NCBI GenBank assembly: GCA_039029395.1
Contig: JBCCGG010000059.1
Coordinates: 1-34,122, forward strand
Direction: 5' to 3'
Source of the DNA: JBCCGG01 sp039029395
GTDB taxonomy: Bacteria > Pseudomonadota > Alphaproteobacteria > Kiloniellales > JAKSDN01
Length of the DNA: 34,122 nt
Shown: one piece after another, positions 16,035 to 23,916 of the stretch
How positions within the stretch are numbered: the first letter of the stretch is position 1
Layout: each line of letters opens with the position of its first letter
Program-made: the position numbers and the translations under genes
Notes under the pieces: generated by a model
What the model was told of the DNA's origin: nothing
The model's database searches: none
What the model saw: only the letters and a program-made list of their open reading frames with translations

Positions 16035-17333
16035 ATGGCCGGACTGTTCGAGGATCAAGCCCCTAGGCCCCTGGCCGACCGGCTCAGGCCCGAGCGCTTG
16101 GGCGATGTGGTCGGTCAGGATCATTTGCTCGCCGAGGCCGCGCCGATTGGGCGCATGGTGGCCGGCGGGCGGCTTGCCTCCATGGTGCTATGGGGACCGC
16201 CCGGCTGCGGCAAGACCACGATCGCGCGCCTTTTGGCCGATGCCAGCGACCTCGCCTTCGAGCCGCTCTCGGCGGTTTTTTCCGGTGTCGCCGATCTGCG
16301 CAAGGTGTTTCAGCGCGCCGGCGAGCGTCGGACCATGGGGCAGGGCACACTGCTATTCGTCGACGAGATCCACCGATTCAACCGGGCCCAGCAGGACGGC
16401 TTCCTGCCCTATGTGGAGAACGGCACCGTGGTGCTGGTCGGCGCGACCACGGAAAACCCGTCCTTCGAGCTGAACGCAGCCCTGCTGTCGCGCTGTCAGG
16501 TCCTGGTCCTAAAACGCCTTGGCGATCAGGCCTTGGAAGAGCTGCTGGCCCGCGCCGAGGCGAGCGAGGGGCGTGCCGTGCCTTTGGACGAGGCAGCGCG
16601 CGCGGCACTGATCGCCATGGCCGACGGCGACGGCCGCTATCTGCTCAACCTTTGCGAAGCGCTCTTTGCCTTGCCGTCGCAAGCGCCGCTCGACACCGCG
16701 GCCCTGACCCAGGTGGTCCAGAAGCGCGCGCCGCTCTACGACAAGGCCCAGGACGCCCACTACAACCTGATCAGCGCCTTGCATAAATCCTTGCGTGGCT
16801 CCGACACCGACGCGGCGCTTTACTGGCTGGCCCGCATGTTGAGCGCTGGCGAGGACCCGCACTACGTCGCCCGGCGCCTGGTGCGCTTCGCGGTCGAGGA
16901 CATCGGGCTCGCCGATCCCGCTGCGCTAACTCAGGCGATCGCGGCCTGGCAGGCCTTCGAGCGCATCGGCTCGCCCGAGGGCGAGCTGGCGCTGGCCCAG
17001 GCGGTGATCTATCTGGCGACCGCGCCCAAGTCGAACGCCGCCTATAAGGCCTACGGCGCGGCCAAGGCCGCGGCCGGTAAGAGCGCTTCCTTGAGCCCGC
17101 CGCTGCACATCTTGAACGCGCCGACCAATCTGATGAAGGAGCTCGGCTACGGCGCCGACTACGCCTACGACCACGACAGCCCCGACGCCTTCTCGGGTCA
17201 AAACTATTTCCCCGACGAGCTGGCCCGCCAGGCCTTCTACCGCCCGGTCGAGCGTGGCTTCGAGCGGGATATCAAGAAGCGCCTGGACTATTGGGCACGC
17301 TTGCGCGCCGAGCGGGCCGATGCAACCGGCTGA
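16035..17333 (+). CDS. rarA: Replication-associated recombination protein RarA (MgsA), AAA+ ATPase
   Basis: The 432-residue product has Walker A GPPGCGKT at 54-61, Walker B LLFVDE at 106-111, sensor 1 GATTENPSF at 137-144, and the clamp-loader-like lid and C-terminal MgsA domain (ALYWLARMLSAGEDPHYVARRL, IYLATAPKSNAAYKAYGAA). RarA acts at stalled replication forks with SSB and RecA. The start MAGLFEDQAPRPLADRLRP matches the family. In related genomes, from memory, crcB and rluC often follow directly; here they come 6.6 kb later. Confidence 0.97.
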   Translation: MAGLFEDQAPRPLADRLRPERLGDVVGQDHLLAEAAPIGRMVAGGRLASMVLWGPPGCGKTTIARLLADASDLAFEPLSAVFSGVADLRKVFQRAGERRTMGQGTLLFVDEIHRFNRAQQDGFLPYVENGTVVLVGATTENPSFELNAALLSRCQVLVLKRLGDQALEELLARAEASEGRAVPLDEAARAALIAMADGDGRYLLNLCEALFALPSQAPLDTAALTQVVQKRAPLYDKAQDAHYNLISALHKSLRGSDTDAALYWLARMLSAGEDPHYVARRLVRFAVEDIGLADPAALTQAIAAWQAFERIGSPEGELALAQAVIYLATAPKSNAAYKAYGAAKAAAGKSASLSPPLHILNAPTNLMKELGYGADYAYDHDSPDAFSGQNYFPDELARQAFYRPVERGFERDIKKRLDYWARLRAERADATG

Positions 17334-17469
17334 AACGGCCGCACCAGCATTGCAGAGTCGGGGCAGCAGCCATGCCGGCTTGGCGATTGTCAGCTCGCGC
17401 GTTTGCGACCAGATTGCCGCCATCGAAGAGTCACTCGCCGAGGCCGCACAGGGACACATGCATGCCTGA
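17320..17469 (+). CDS. Possible 49-residue ORF overlapping the rarA end
   Basis: An open frame from ATG 17320, overlapping the rarA stop in another frame, encodes 49 residues beginning MQPAETAAPALQSRG and ending QIAAIEESLAEAAQGHMHA, with a possible short C-terminal helix. It fills the otherwise empty 128-base gap before the next gene. No clear ribosome binding site, domain or family is recognised. It may be translationally coupled to rarA or simply not a gene. Confidence 0.2.
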   Translation: MQPAETAAPALQSRGSSHAGLAIVSSRVCDQIAAIEESLAEAAQGHMHA

Positions 17470-18121
17470 CTACACGACGCCGGAACGGGGGCACGTGGGC
17501 CTCCTGACGCTGAACGCCCAGAGCGACTTCGCTCAATCGACCTCGCCGCTGCGCGCTTGTGGGGTCAAAAAGGCGCTCCCCGCCATCAGCCGGCTCGTGC
17601 AAGGCTTTCGGGACCAGCAAAGGCCGCTGTTTCACGCCGTGCGCCTCTATCGCCCGGACGGCACCAACGTGGACAACTTCCGCCGCAACGCGGTGGAGGA
17701 GGGCTTGCGGATCCTCATGCCCGGCAGTCTGGGGGCCGAGTTGCTCGAGGGAGTGCGTCCGCGTGTCGACGCGCGGCTCGACCCGGCGCACCTCATGCAA
17801 GGCGAGATGCAGGAGATCGGCCCGGCCGAATGGGCCTTCTACAAGCCCCGCTGGGGCGCTTTCTACGGCACCACCCTAGAGCAGCGGCTGAAAGAGCAGG
17901 AGATCTCCACCCTGGTGATCTGCGGCTGCAACTTTGCGACCACCGGGCGGGCAACGATCTACGAGGCCGGCGCCCGGGACTTTCGGGTGATCCTGGCGTC
18001 CGACGCGGTCTCCGGCGCAAGCGAGGAGGCGCTCTGCGAGCTCGGGCGTATCGGCATCTATTTGATGAGCACCGAATGCTGTCTTTCCTGGCTCGGCGGT
18101 GATCCGGCCTGCGCGGCGTGA
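17462..18121 (+). CDS. Isochorismatase-fold protein lacking catalytic Asp and Cys
   Basis: The 219-residue product has the isochorismatase/nicotinamidase fold layout: an N-terminal strand ending LTLNAQSDF (15-23), a central FYKPRWGAF (126-134) and CGCNFATTGRATIYEAGARDF (154-174). Active members use an Asp-Lys-Cys triad. Lys128 is kept. The Asp position (DxQxDF in the family) is Asn18, and the Cys position (NFPNCPR in near relatives) is Thr161. It is therefore probably not a normal cysteine hydrolase. ATG 17462 is chosen since the frame upstream has no similarity. It converges on the racemase-family gene across a 38-base gap. Confidence 0.85.
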   Translation: MPDYTTPERGHVGLLTLNAQSDFAQSTSPLRACGVKKALPAISRLVQGFRDQQRPLFHAVRLYRPDGTNVDNFRRNAVEEGLRILMPGSLGAELLEGVRPRVDARLDPAHLMQGEMQEIGPAEWAFYKPRWGAFYGTTLEQRLKEQEISTLVICGCNFATTGRATIYEAGARDFRVILASDAVSGASEEALCELGRIGIYLMSTECCLSWLGGDPACAA

Positions 18122-18159
18122 GGGTTCGATAGCGCGGCGATGGCTGGCTACCGACGGCA

Positions 18160-19263
18160 TCAGAAGGAGGCTATTGGCGCGCCGAGCTTGCTTTCGTCTG
18201 GTGTTACGCCGAGGCCCGGACCCTTCGGCAAGTTGATGTAGCCACGGTCGATTCTTATCCCATTGGTGGGGTCGTAGTGACCCTCGATATAGGGCTGAGC
18301 TAACCACACGCCTTCGAGAAGCCGCGGCCGCACCGTAGCCGCCATATGGATGCATGCGGCTGCGACAATGTCCCCGCCCCAACTATCGTCGCAGGTGTGT
18401 GGAAGGCTTCGGGCGTCGCAGATGTCTCGGAAGGTCGTCATCGGCTGGAGTCCGCCAATGCGTGTAAGCTTCATTCCGAAACCGTCCACAAGCCCTGAGC
18501 CGATCGCACCAACGACGGTGGCGAGGCTGGTCGCGTTCTCGTCCATGTAGAGAGCATGACTCAACTGCGGACGGATCTGTCGTAGCTCCTCCAAAGTGTT
18601 GCAAGGCTGCTCCAAAACGAATGGGATGTCAGGGCATTCGCGACTGATGCGCAGCGCGTCACGGGTCGTCAAGCCACGGTTGCCATCGACGGCAAGGCGC
18701 ATGTCGCCATCACTCACGGCTTCCCAAACCTTCCGGATAACGGCGATGTCGATCTCGACCGGGCGGCCTCCAATCTTGACTTGCAGGCGCGTGTATCCTT
18801 CATCCCGCTTCTCGCGGGCAATGCGGGCGATCTCATCTGGCAGGCCAACACCGGTGGCGTAGTAGGAAGGAATCTTCTCTGCAGCCGCACCGCCCAAAAG
18901 ATCTGCAACGCGAAGTCCCAAGTGCTTGCCGAGGGCATCGTGCAAGGCGATGTCGATTGCCGCCTTCGCGTAATTGTGCCCGTTGAGCAAGCCGTTCATA
19001 TTGCGGTGCGCGGTCAGGGGCAGAGCCTCGGTCCCAATCAGACCGGGCGCCATCTCCATGAGAGCTGCGCAGGCCCCGCCGCTGTGGGACTCCGCATAGG
19101 TCGGGCCCACGGGACAGGTCTCACCCCAGCCGATAGCCCCAGTGTCCGTGGTGATCTTCACGAGCACCGCGTCCAGCGCCCAAACCTCGGCGTTTGCCAT
19201 GGTGTAGGGGCCGTTCTTGACAGGCAGGTCATGCCTGCAGATTTGAATCTCTCTGATTTTCAC
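18160..19263 (-). CDS. Enolase-superfamily enzyme, cis-3-hydroxyproline dehydratase / hydroxyproline-betaine epimerase type
   Basis: The 367-residue product has the capping domain (1-125) and barrel of the muconate-lactonizing subgroup. Metal ligands appear as D193 (AVDGNRG), E218 (FVLEQP) and D241 (YMDENA). Acid-base lysines are K163 (LQVKIGG) and K265 (GFGMKLTRIGG), the same positions I recall for HpbD and cis-3-hydroxy-L-proline dehydratase. It probably acts on proline-derived compounds; substrate is not provable from sequence. The start is GTG at 19263 with AGG seven bases upstream. It follows the LysR gene on the same strand. Codon use is less GC-rich than in the neighbouring core genes. 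Confidence 0.85.
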   Translation of the reverse strand: MKIREIQICRHDLPVKNGPYTMANAEVWALDAVLVKITTDTGAIGWGETCPVGPTYAESHSGGACAALMEMAPGLIGTEALPLTAHRNMNGLLNGHNYAKAAIDIALHDALGKHLGLRVADLLGGAAAEKIPSYYATGVGLPDEIARIAREKRDEGYTRLQVKIGGRPVEIDIAVIRKVWEAVSDGDMRLAVDGNRGLTTRDALRISRECPDIPFVLEQPCNTLEELRQIRPQLSHALYMDENATSLATVVGAIGSGLVDGFGMKLTRIGGLQPMTTFRDICDARSLPHTCDDSWGGDIVAAACIHMAATVRPRLLEGVWLAQPYIEGHYDPTNGIRIDRGYINLPKGPGLGVTPDESKLGAPIASF

Positions 19264-19289
19264 CGGTTCGCCTGTAAAGGGGAGGGCGC

Positions 19290-19332
19290 GACTTTCGAGC
19301 TACGCACTCTTCAACCTGGTGCGTCGAAAGTC
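19290..19332. promoter_or_regulatory. Large interrupted inverted repeat in the leader of the enolase-superfamily gene
   Basis: GACTTTCG-AGCT-ACGCAC (19290-19307) is complementary to GTGCGT-CGAAAGTC (19319-19332): 14 paired bases with a 4-base insertion on one side and an 11-base loop. It sits 27 bases upstream of the GTG start, between the LysR gene and its neighbour. No T-run follows on either strand. It could be an operator (a LysR-type dyad) or an RNA leader structure. Confidence 0.5.
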
Positions 19333-19412
19333 CACTCAGAAAACGCGCTTTGGCGGATCGTCCAATCACTCTTATGGAATGAGCCTTCGACAAACGAAGG
19401 ATCTGTCCTTGG

Positions 19413-20294
19413 TCACGGCGCACCAAGCTCGGCCGCCCGAGGAATCGCCTCCCTGATCGCCTTCTCCATTTCATCCACGACTTGGTCGGATCGATCTTCA
19501 CGCTTGAGGAGCGAGAGGCAAGTGTTGGGTAGGGCCGGGAAACCACTGCGCTGCCCGAGAACCCGCATCGAGCCTTCCAGGGCGCTCTTGGCCAGGATGC
19601 CAACGGCGAGACCCGCGGCAATCGCCGCCTTCACGCTGGTGAAATTTTCGCTCAGATAGGCAAGCCTCCAAGCGCGGTCCGCGCGGTCCAAGGCCTCGGT
19701 GGGAACCTCCCGCCAGCGGCAATCGCGATCAAACAGGGCGAGCGGGACCGGCTCGTTTCGGGAAAGAGTGAACTCAGCGCTGGCCGCCCAGACGGTCGGC
19801 TCGGAAAAGAACGTCTTGTCTCGATCCATCGTGCCGGCGGAATAGATCGCCAGGTCCAGCTCCTGCCTCCGGATAGCGTCGGGAAAACCGGCGGTGCAGC
19901 CAGAGCGCACGAAGACCTCCACATCCCTGTGCCGCGCCGAAAAGCTAGCGAGCGCCTTTTCCAAAATTGTCTCATTGTAGTCGTCCGGGATTCCAACACG
20001 GACCCGCCCAGCCAGCGGATCCGAGAATAGGGCGCCCACGCGGTCGATCTCCTCCAGCGCCCTTCGGGCTGCCGGTAGAAGCTTCTTGCCGTGCTCGGTC
20101 AAAAGGACCCCGCGAGAGCCCCGCTCAAACAGCTGCACGGAAAGAGCAGCTTCAAGCTTCTGGATTTGCAGACTGGTGGCCGACTGGGTTCGCCCGATTG
20201 TTGACGCTGCCTGCGTAACGTTGCCAACCGCAGCAACCGCAAGGAAGGTTCGTAGCAGGTCGCTACTGATCAGCGTATCATCGATTTTTCTCAT
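19413..20294 (-). CDS. LysR-family transcriptional regulator
   Basis: From ATG at 20294 the product is 293 residues. Residues 1-65 hold the winged helix-turn-helix (SSDLLRTFLAVAAVGNVTQAAST, RTQSATSLQIQKLEAALSVQLFERG), followed by the linker helix and a periplasmic-binding-like effector domain (GRVRVGIPDDYNETILEKAL onward). A TTG at 20321 would add nine residues but lacks a good ribosome binding site. It lies upstream of the enolase-superfamily gene on the same strand and divergent from the cupin gene, so either could be its target. The inducer is unknown, plausibly a substrate of the adjacent enzyme. Confidence 0.9.
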   Translation of the reverse strand: MRKIDDTLISSDLLRTFLAVAAVGNVTQAASTIGRTQSATSLQIQKLEAALSVQLFERGSRGVLLTEHGKKLLPAARRALEEIDRVGALFSDPLAGRVRVGIPDDYNETILEKALASFSARHRDVEVFVRSGCTAGFPDAIRRQELDLAIYSAGTMDRDKTFFSEPTVWAASAEFTLSRNEPVPLALFDRDCRWREVPTEALDRADRAWRLAYLSENFTSVKAAIAAGLAVGILAKSALEGSMRVLGQRSGFPALPNTCLSLLKREDRSDQVVDEMEKAIREAIPRAAELGAP

Positions 20295-20295
20295 G

Positions 20296-20312
20296 ATAGC
20301 GATACTAACTAT
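20296..20312. promoter_or_regulatory. Candidate regulator binding dyad between LysR and cupin genes
   Basis: ATAG and CTAT flank nine bases (ATAGCGATACTAACTAT) directly upstream of the LysR ATG in the divergent intergenic region. LysR-type sites usually show a short dyad in AT-rich DNA, and this is the most AT-rich spot here. The arms are only 4 bp, so this is weak. Confidence 0.25.
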
Positions 20313-20380
20313 TCGTTTCAATGATTACAAGGAGACCGCTAGGCTTTGCCGCGATCGACAACGAGCCAAGGTGCTTCAGA

Positions 20381-20962
20381 ATGTCCGTGAAGCAGAAAAG
20401 AGATATCGCGGTAAGAGAAACCGTCGAGCAGATCAAGGAGCTGTTCCGCGATGGTGTCAGCGTTCCCTTGTTGAATGAAGCCAAGTCGCTGCTGGTGGCG
20501 CTTTGTGCCAAGAAGGAGCTGTTTCCCCGCGATGATTTTCCTTTGCCCGACGGCGAGCCGGTTTACCGCACCTTTCTGATTCACCAAGACGAAGACGGGG
20601 GCAATGCGCTCTACGTCAATTCCAGCCTGCCTGGTCAGACGTCATGCCCTCACGATCACGGCGGCTCCTGGGCCATTATCGCTGCGGTCGCGGGCGAGGA
20701 AGCCCACCGCTTCTACGTGGCCGATGATGATGGCGCGCTCCACCAGGTGGGTGAGCGCGTCGTCAAGCCGGGCACCGCGGTCTCGATGATGCCCGATGGC
20801 ATCCACGCGATTGAGATGACGAAGGAGGAGCCGCTTTTGCATCTCCATCTCTATGGTTTGGGGTTTCACCTGCAAAAGGACCGCAGGCAGTTCGATCTTG
20901 AAACGGGGACAGTCAGCCGCTTCGCGATCGAGTACGTCGGCTTGATCGAAGACGCACGATGA
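20381..20962 (+). CDS. Cysteine-dioxygenase-like cupin (thiol dioxygenase family)
   Basis: The 193-residue product has an N-terminal helical part (about 1-60) and a beta-barrel with three likely iron-binding histidines: H91 and H93 (SCPHDHGGSW) and H142 (DGIHAIEM), the His-x-His...His layout of cysteine dioxygenase. HLHLYGLGF (154-162) follows. Such enzymes oxidise a thiol such as cysteine or 3-mercaptopropionate to a sulfinate; the substrate here is unknown. ATG 20381 is chosen over 20321 because CCAAGG lies about 10 bases before it and the extra N-terminus is unconserved. It diverges from the LysR gene and converges with the kinase-fusion gene. Confidence 0.75.
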   Translation: MSVKQKRDIAVRETVEQIKELFRDGVSVPLLNEAKSLLVALCAKKELFPRDDFPLPDGEPVYRTFLIHQDEDGGNALYVNSSLPGQTSCPHDHGGSWAIIAAVAGEEAHRFYVADDDGALHQVGERVVKPGTAVSMMPDGIHAIEMTKEEPLLHLHLYGLGFHLQKDRRQFDLETGTVSRFAIEYVGLIEDAR

Positions 20963-20984
20963 CGGCCCTTGGGCGTTGTGCAGC

Positions 20985-23471
20985 CTAATCGGGCAAACCC
21001 GCGCGCCCTAGATCGCCCAATAGCTTGTCGCGATACCGCGGCGACAAAGTACGCCAAGCCGTCTTGAGCCGGGTTATGGACAACTGCGGCCGCAGGGCGT
21101 GAACCTCGGTCATGAGGCTGCGGGCTTCTTCCGAGCGCCCCTGACGAATGAAAACCGCAGTCAACAAAAGGCAGGGGAATGGAACCAAATTAGGGGAAGA
21201 ATCGGCCTGGCGCAGTAGTCGCTCCGCTTGGGCATAGTCGTCAAGGAAGTAGGACAGCACACCCTTCACAAGCAACTTCAGGGGAAGAAGAGGCCCCTTG
21301 GGGCTAAGGCGAATCGACTTGTCGACCGCTTCCATCGCCTCCTCGGCCCGTTCGCCCCACAGCAAGGTGCCGGCAAGGTTGAGATAGCCGACCGTGGAGC
21401 TGGGATTGAGCGCAACCGACATCTCGGCTTCCAGGATCGCTTGGTCATACTTGCCTTGGAATGCATAGACGCGGCTCAATGCGATCCGCGCCAAGCTGTT
21501 GCCCTCGTCAAGTTCCACGGCCTTGGTGGCATGATGCAGCGCACCTTCCAGAAGATCGTCAAGATCCTCCGGGTCGCCCCGAAAAACCCTGCGCGTCTGT
21601 AGCAACGCGAGGGCCGCGTGGCCGCCAGCAAAACCAGGTATCTCCCCTTCAAGACTGCCGAGTATGCCTTTCGCGATCTCGGCATCGGGTTCAGTGTATT
21701 TGAAGAAGTGCCACATAGCCTTCTGGAAGGATTCCCACAGGGTAACTTGACCCACCTTCCGCTTAGCCAGTTCGCGCGTGGTCTCCTTCAGCCTGGCGTC
21801 GATGTTGGCAACGATTGCGGCGGCAATGTCTTCCTGGAGCGTGAATACATCGTCGACCTCGCAGTCGAACCGGTCGGCCCAGAGCTGGTTACCAGCTTGT
21901 GCATCCACGAGTTTCGCCGTCACCCGAACGCGGTCGGCCGACCTGCGTACGATGCCCTCCACAACATAGTGTACGCCCAGTTCCCGTCCGACCTGCTTCG
22001 CGTCGATCGCATGGCCTTTGTAGGAGAAGCTTGAGCCGCGCGAGATCACCATTAGCCAATCGACTCGCGACAGCTCCGTGATGATTTCGTCCGCGATTCC
22101 ATCGACGAAGTACTCCTGCTCCGGATCGCCGCTTTGATTCTCGAATGCGAGCACGGCAATGGCTGGCTTTTCGGGAAGCGCGGGCGATCCCTCAACCGAT
22201 TCTTTTGTTGGTTCGAATGCCTGCGCAGGTGCAATCTTTTGCGACAATGCCGGCGCGATCCCTTCGAGTAGGAGAGGCGGTCCGTGCTTGGGCCAATCCA
22301 CCTGATGCAGCTTCAGATAGTCCTTCAGCACCGATGCGGCGTAGAGGATTGCTCGTCGGCGCAGATTATTGTCGATCCTTTTGTTGAAGAAGTTCAGTCC
22401 CACCGCCACTTGCGCAAGCTGGAACTGGCTTTCCATATAGGACAGCCGGTGGGGTTGATGCCTATCGACCCAGTCGAACACCTCCTGTCGGAACAGCTTC
22501 AACAGATTAACGTGGCCGACGTCGTCGCCATGAAGTCCCTGTTCTGGCCTAATGTGATCGAAGGGGCATAGCCCATCCAGGATCGCTAACCACTGGCTTA
22601 TGCTTGTTTCGCTGCGGGTCGCGAGTAGATAGCTCAGGGCGAAGTAACCATGATCGTAAAGGAGAAACTGCCTGTCCTCGTAGAATGCCAGATCGATCAA
22701 ATAGAACTGATCCTTTTTCTCGCCGGTCTTGCTGACCAAGACATTGAGCCCGTGCAAGTCACCGTGAATGTGTCCCAGCATGGCTCGCAGCTTGAGCTTG
22801 TTGACGTTATCAGATCTCGCAACGGCAAAGGCGAGCGGGTTGGGAAACCACCGACCCTCGCATGTGAAGCTCGGCTCCTCCGGCGCAAATCCACAGACTT
22901 CGTGGAAAACGCGGTACATGCGGCCGAGTTCGGGATCGAGCCGATAACCCAGCCAGCTGCGTAGCAGCGTTTGCGGCGATTGCAGTCCCGGGGCAAGCTC
23001 GGCGTTCCCGTTCCAATCTTCCAACAGCGCTCGCGAGAGCCTCTGCACGATATTCACCTGTCGGTTGTGATCGCACAGGGACCAGGGCATCGCAAACTCT
23101 AGGCCGCGCCCTGCAATGGTGGACAGGATGGCAAGGCTCTTGCCGTCGTGCGTCGTGTGGAGAATTCGCGGCAGGTGCCTCTCTGCAAAGTTTGGATCCG
23201 CCTCCAAGGCCTGGATGTGGCGCTCGGCTTCGGATTTCTCCTGCTCGGCGGGGTCCGGCGTTTGGTCAAGCTTGAGGACCGCCTGGCCGGTAAAACCCTT
23301 GCTGGTCACGTCAGCCAGATAGACCATGGCGCCGGATTTGCCGCCGCTGAGTTGGCGGGTGAGATAGATGTCGTCGCCGATGCCCCACCGCTCACCGATC
23401 AGACCGCGCAGGTCCTTATACGCCTCGGGCCAAGGCAATCCAAGTTGGGCATTTTCCGCGCGCTGGTCCAT
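20985..23471 (-). CDS. Kinase-like domain fused to a TolB-like domain and TPR repeats
   Basis: This 828-residue protein has three parts. Residues about 35-400 resemble a protein-kinase/aminoglycoside-phosphotransferase fold: glycine loop SGGKSGA (42-48), K67 (AVLKLD), catalytic HGDLHGLN (236-243) with D238 and N243, and metal-binding D260 (LIDLAF). Residues 435-565 match the TolB-like region found in many class III adenylate cyclase proteins (KPAIAVLAFENQSGDPEQEYF, DGIADEIITELSRV, GRELGVHYVVEGIVRR, LWADRFD). Residues about 585-815 are TPR-like repeats. No signal peptide or membrane segment is seen, so it is likely cytosolic. Active-site residues are intact, but the substrate (protein or small molecule) is unknown. 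Composition is GC-poor relative to flanking core genes. Confidence 0.85.
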   Translation of the reverse strand: MDQRAENAQLGLPWPEAYKDLRGLIGERWGIGDDIYLTRQLSGGKSGAMVYLADVTSKGFTGQAVLKLDQTPDPAEQEKSEAERHIQALEADPNFAERHLPRILHTTHDGKSLAILSTIAGRGLEFAMPWSLCDHNRQVNIVQRLSRALLEDWNGNAELAPGLQSPQTLLRSWLGYRLDPELGRMYRVFHEVCGFAPEEPSFTCEGRWFPNPLAFAVARSDNVNKLKLRAMLGHIHGDLHGLNVLVSKTGEKKDQFYLIDLAFYEDRQFLLYDHGYFALSYLLATRSETSISQWLAILDGLCPFDHIRPEQGLHGDDVGHVNLLKLFRQEVFDWVDRHQPHRLSYMESQFQLAQVAVGLNFFNKRIDNNLRRRAILYAASVLKDYLKLHQVDWPKHGPPLLLEGIAPALSQKIAPAQAFEPTKESVEGSPALPEKPAIAVLAFENQSGDPEQEYFVDGIADEIITELSRVDWLMVISRGSSFSYKGHAIDAKQVGRELGVHYVVEGIVRRSADRVRVTAKLVDAQAGNQLWADRFDCEVDDVFTLQEDIAAAIVANIDARLKETTRELAKRKVGQVTLWESFQKAMWHFFKYTEPDAEIAKGILGSLEGEIPGFAGGHAALALLQTRRVFRGDPEDLDDLLEGALHHATKAVELDEGNSLARIALSRVYAFQGKYDQAILEAEMSVALNPSSTVGYLNLAGTLLWGERAEEAMEAVDKSIRLSPKGPLLPLKLLVKGVLSYFLDDYAQAERLLRQADSSPNLVPFPCLLLTAVFIRQGRSEEARSLMTEVHALRPQLSITRLKTAWRTLSPRYRDKLLGDLGRAGLPD

Positions 23472-23505
23472 TCAACAACCCTGTTCACCTCAGGCTTGGC
23501 GATAT

Positions 23506-23534
23506 GCTTTGACAGTCCTGGATTCGTTCAAAGC
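23506..23534. promoter_or_regulatory. Inverted repeat upstream of the kinase-fusion gene
   Basis: GCTTTGA (23506-23512) and TCAAAGC (23528-23534) are perfect 7-bp inverted arms 15 bases apart, within the probable promoter zone of the minus-strand kinase-fusion gene. It is a candidate regulator-binding site. Confidence 0.35.
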
Positions 23535-23845
23535 ACTCCACCAGAGACTCTATTGCTCGTTTTCCCCCGTGCGCCTATTGGCCAAGGGAATGCCGGGCAC
23601 AACGCCAGTATCCCACCATGACGTACCAGAGAACAGCCGGAAAAGAGGCTCTCTAGGCTTCCGCTCCAGGCCAGGAACAAAGCCGGCCGACGGCTCCATT
23701 CAGGCTTCGGTGTCCGAGGGAGAACCGGCGTAGGACGGCACGGGAGAGGATGCTCCGATCCTTTGGATGCCGTCGCCAGGTCATATGGCGCCCTTCTGTC
23801 CTTGTCCACGCTGGACCTCGTCGACAACGGAACAGCGGTGCGGAT

Positions 23846-23874
23846 TTGCTTTCCCCCCGGCCCTTTGCTATCTC
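23846..23874 (+). promoter_or_regulatory. Candidate promoter for crcB-rluC
   Basis: TTGCTT (23846-23851) and TATCTC (23869-23874) are 17 bp apart, about 43 bases upstream of the crcB ATG. The match to consensus is moderate, so this is only a candidate. Confidence 0.35.
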
Positions 23875-23916
23875 GCCCTCGGGGCGCACCCTCAGCCCCC
23901 TTTGGAGCCCGGGACC

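Larger units (their letters stand above)
23472..23916. other. Long intergenic region between the kinase-fusion gene and crcB
   Basis: These 445 bases hold no convincing gene; short open frames on both strands are unconserved in appearance. An inverted repeat GCTTTGA (23506-23512) and TCAAAGC (23528-23534) lies 35-63 bases upstream of the kinase-fusion start and may be an operator. The right end holds a candidate crcB promoter. I looked for the fluoride riboswitch pattern ahead of crcB and did not find it. The region may be the right junction of the inserted block. Confidence 0.6.

Noticed and set aside
23535..23916. Fluoride riboswitch ahead of crcB
   Set aside because: I looked for the conserved GG-GATGG and CTCCC pattern and found no convincing match; absence by eye is not proof.
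17334..23916. Mobile element or integrase behind the accessory block
   Set aside because: No transposase, integrase, terminal repeat, tRNA or attachment site could be found, so mobility is not claimed.
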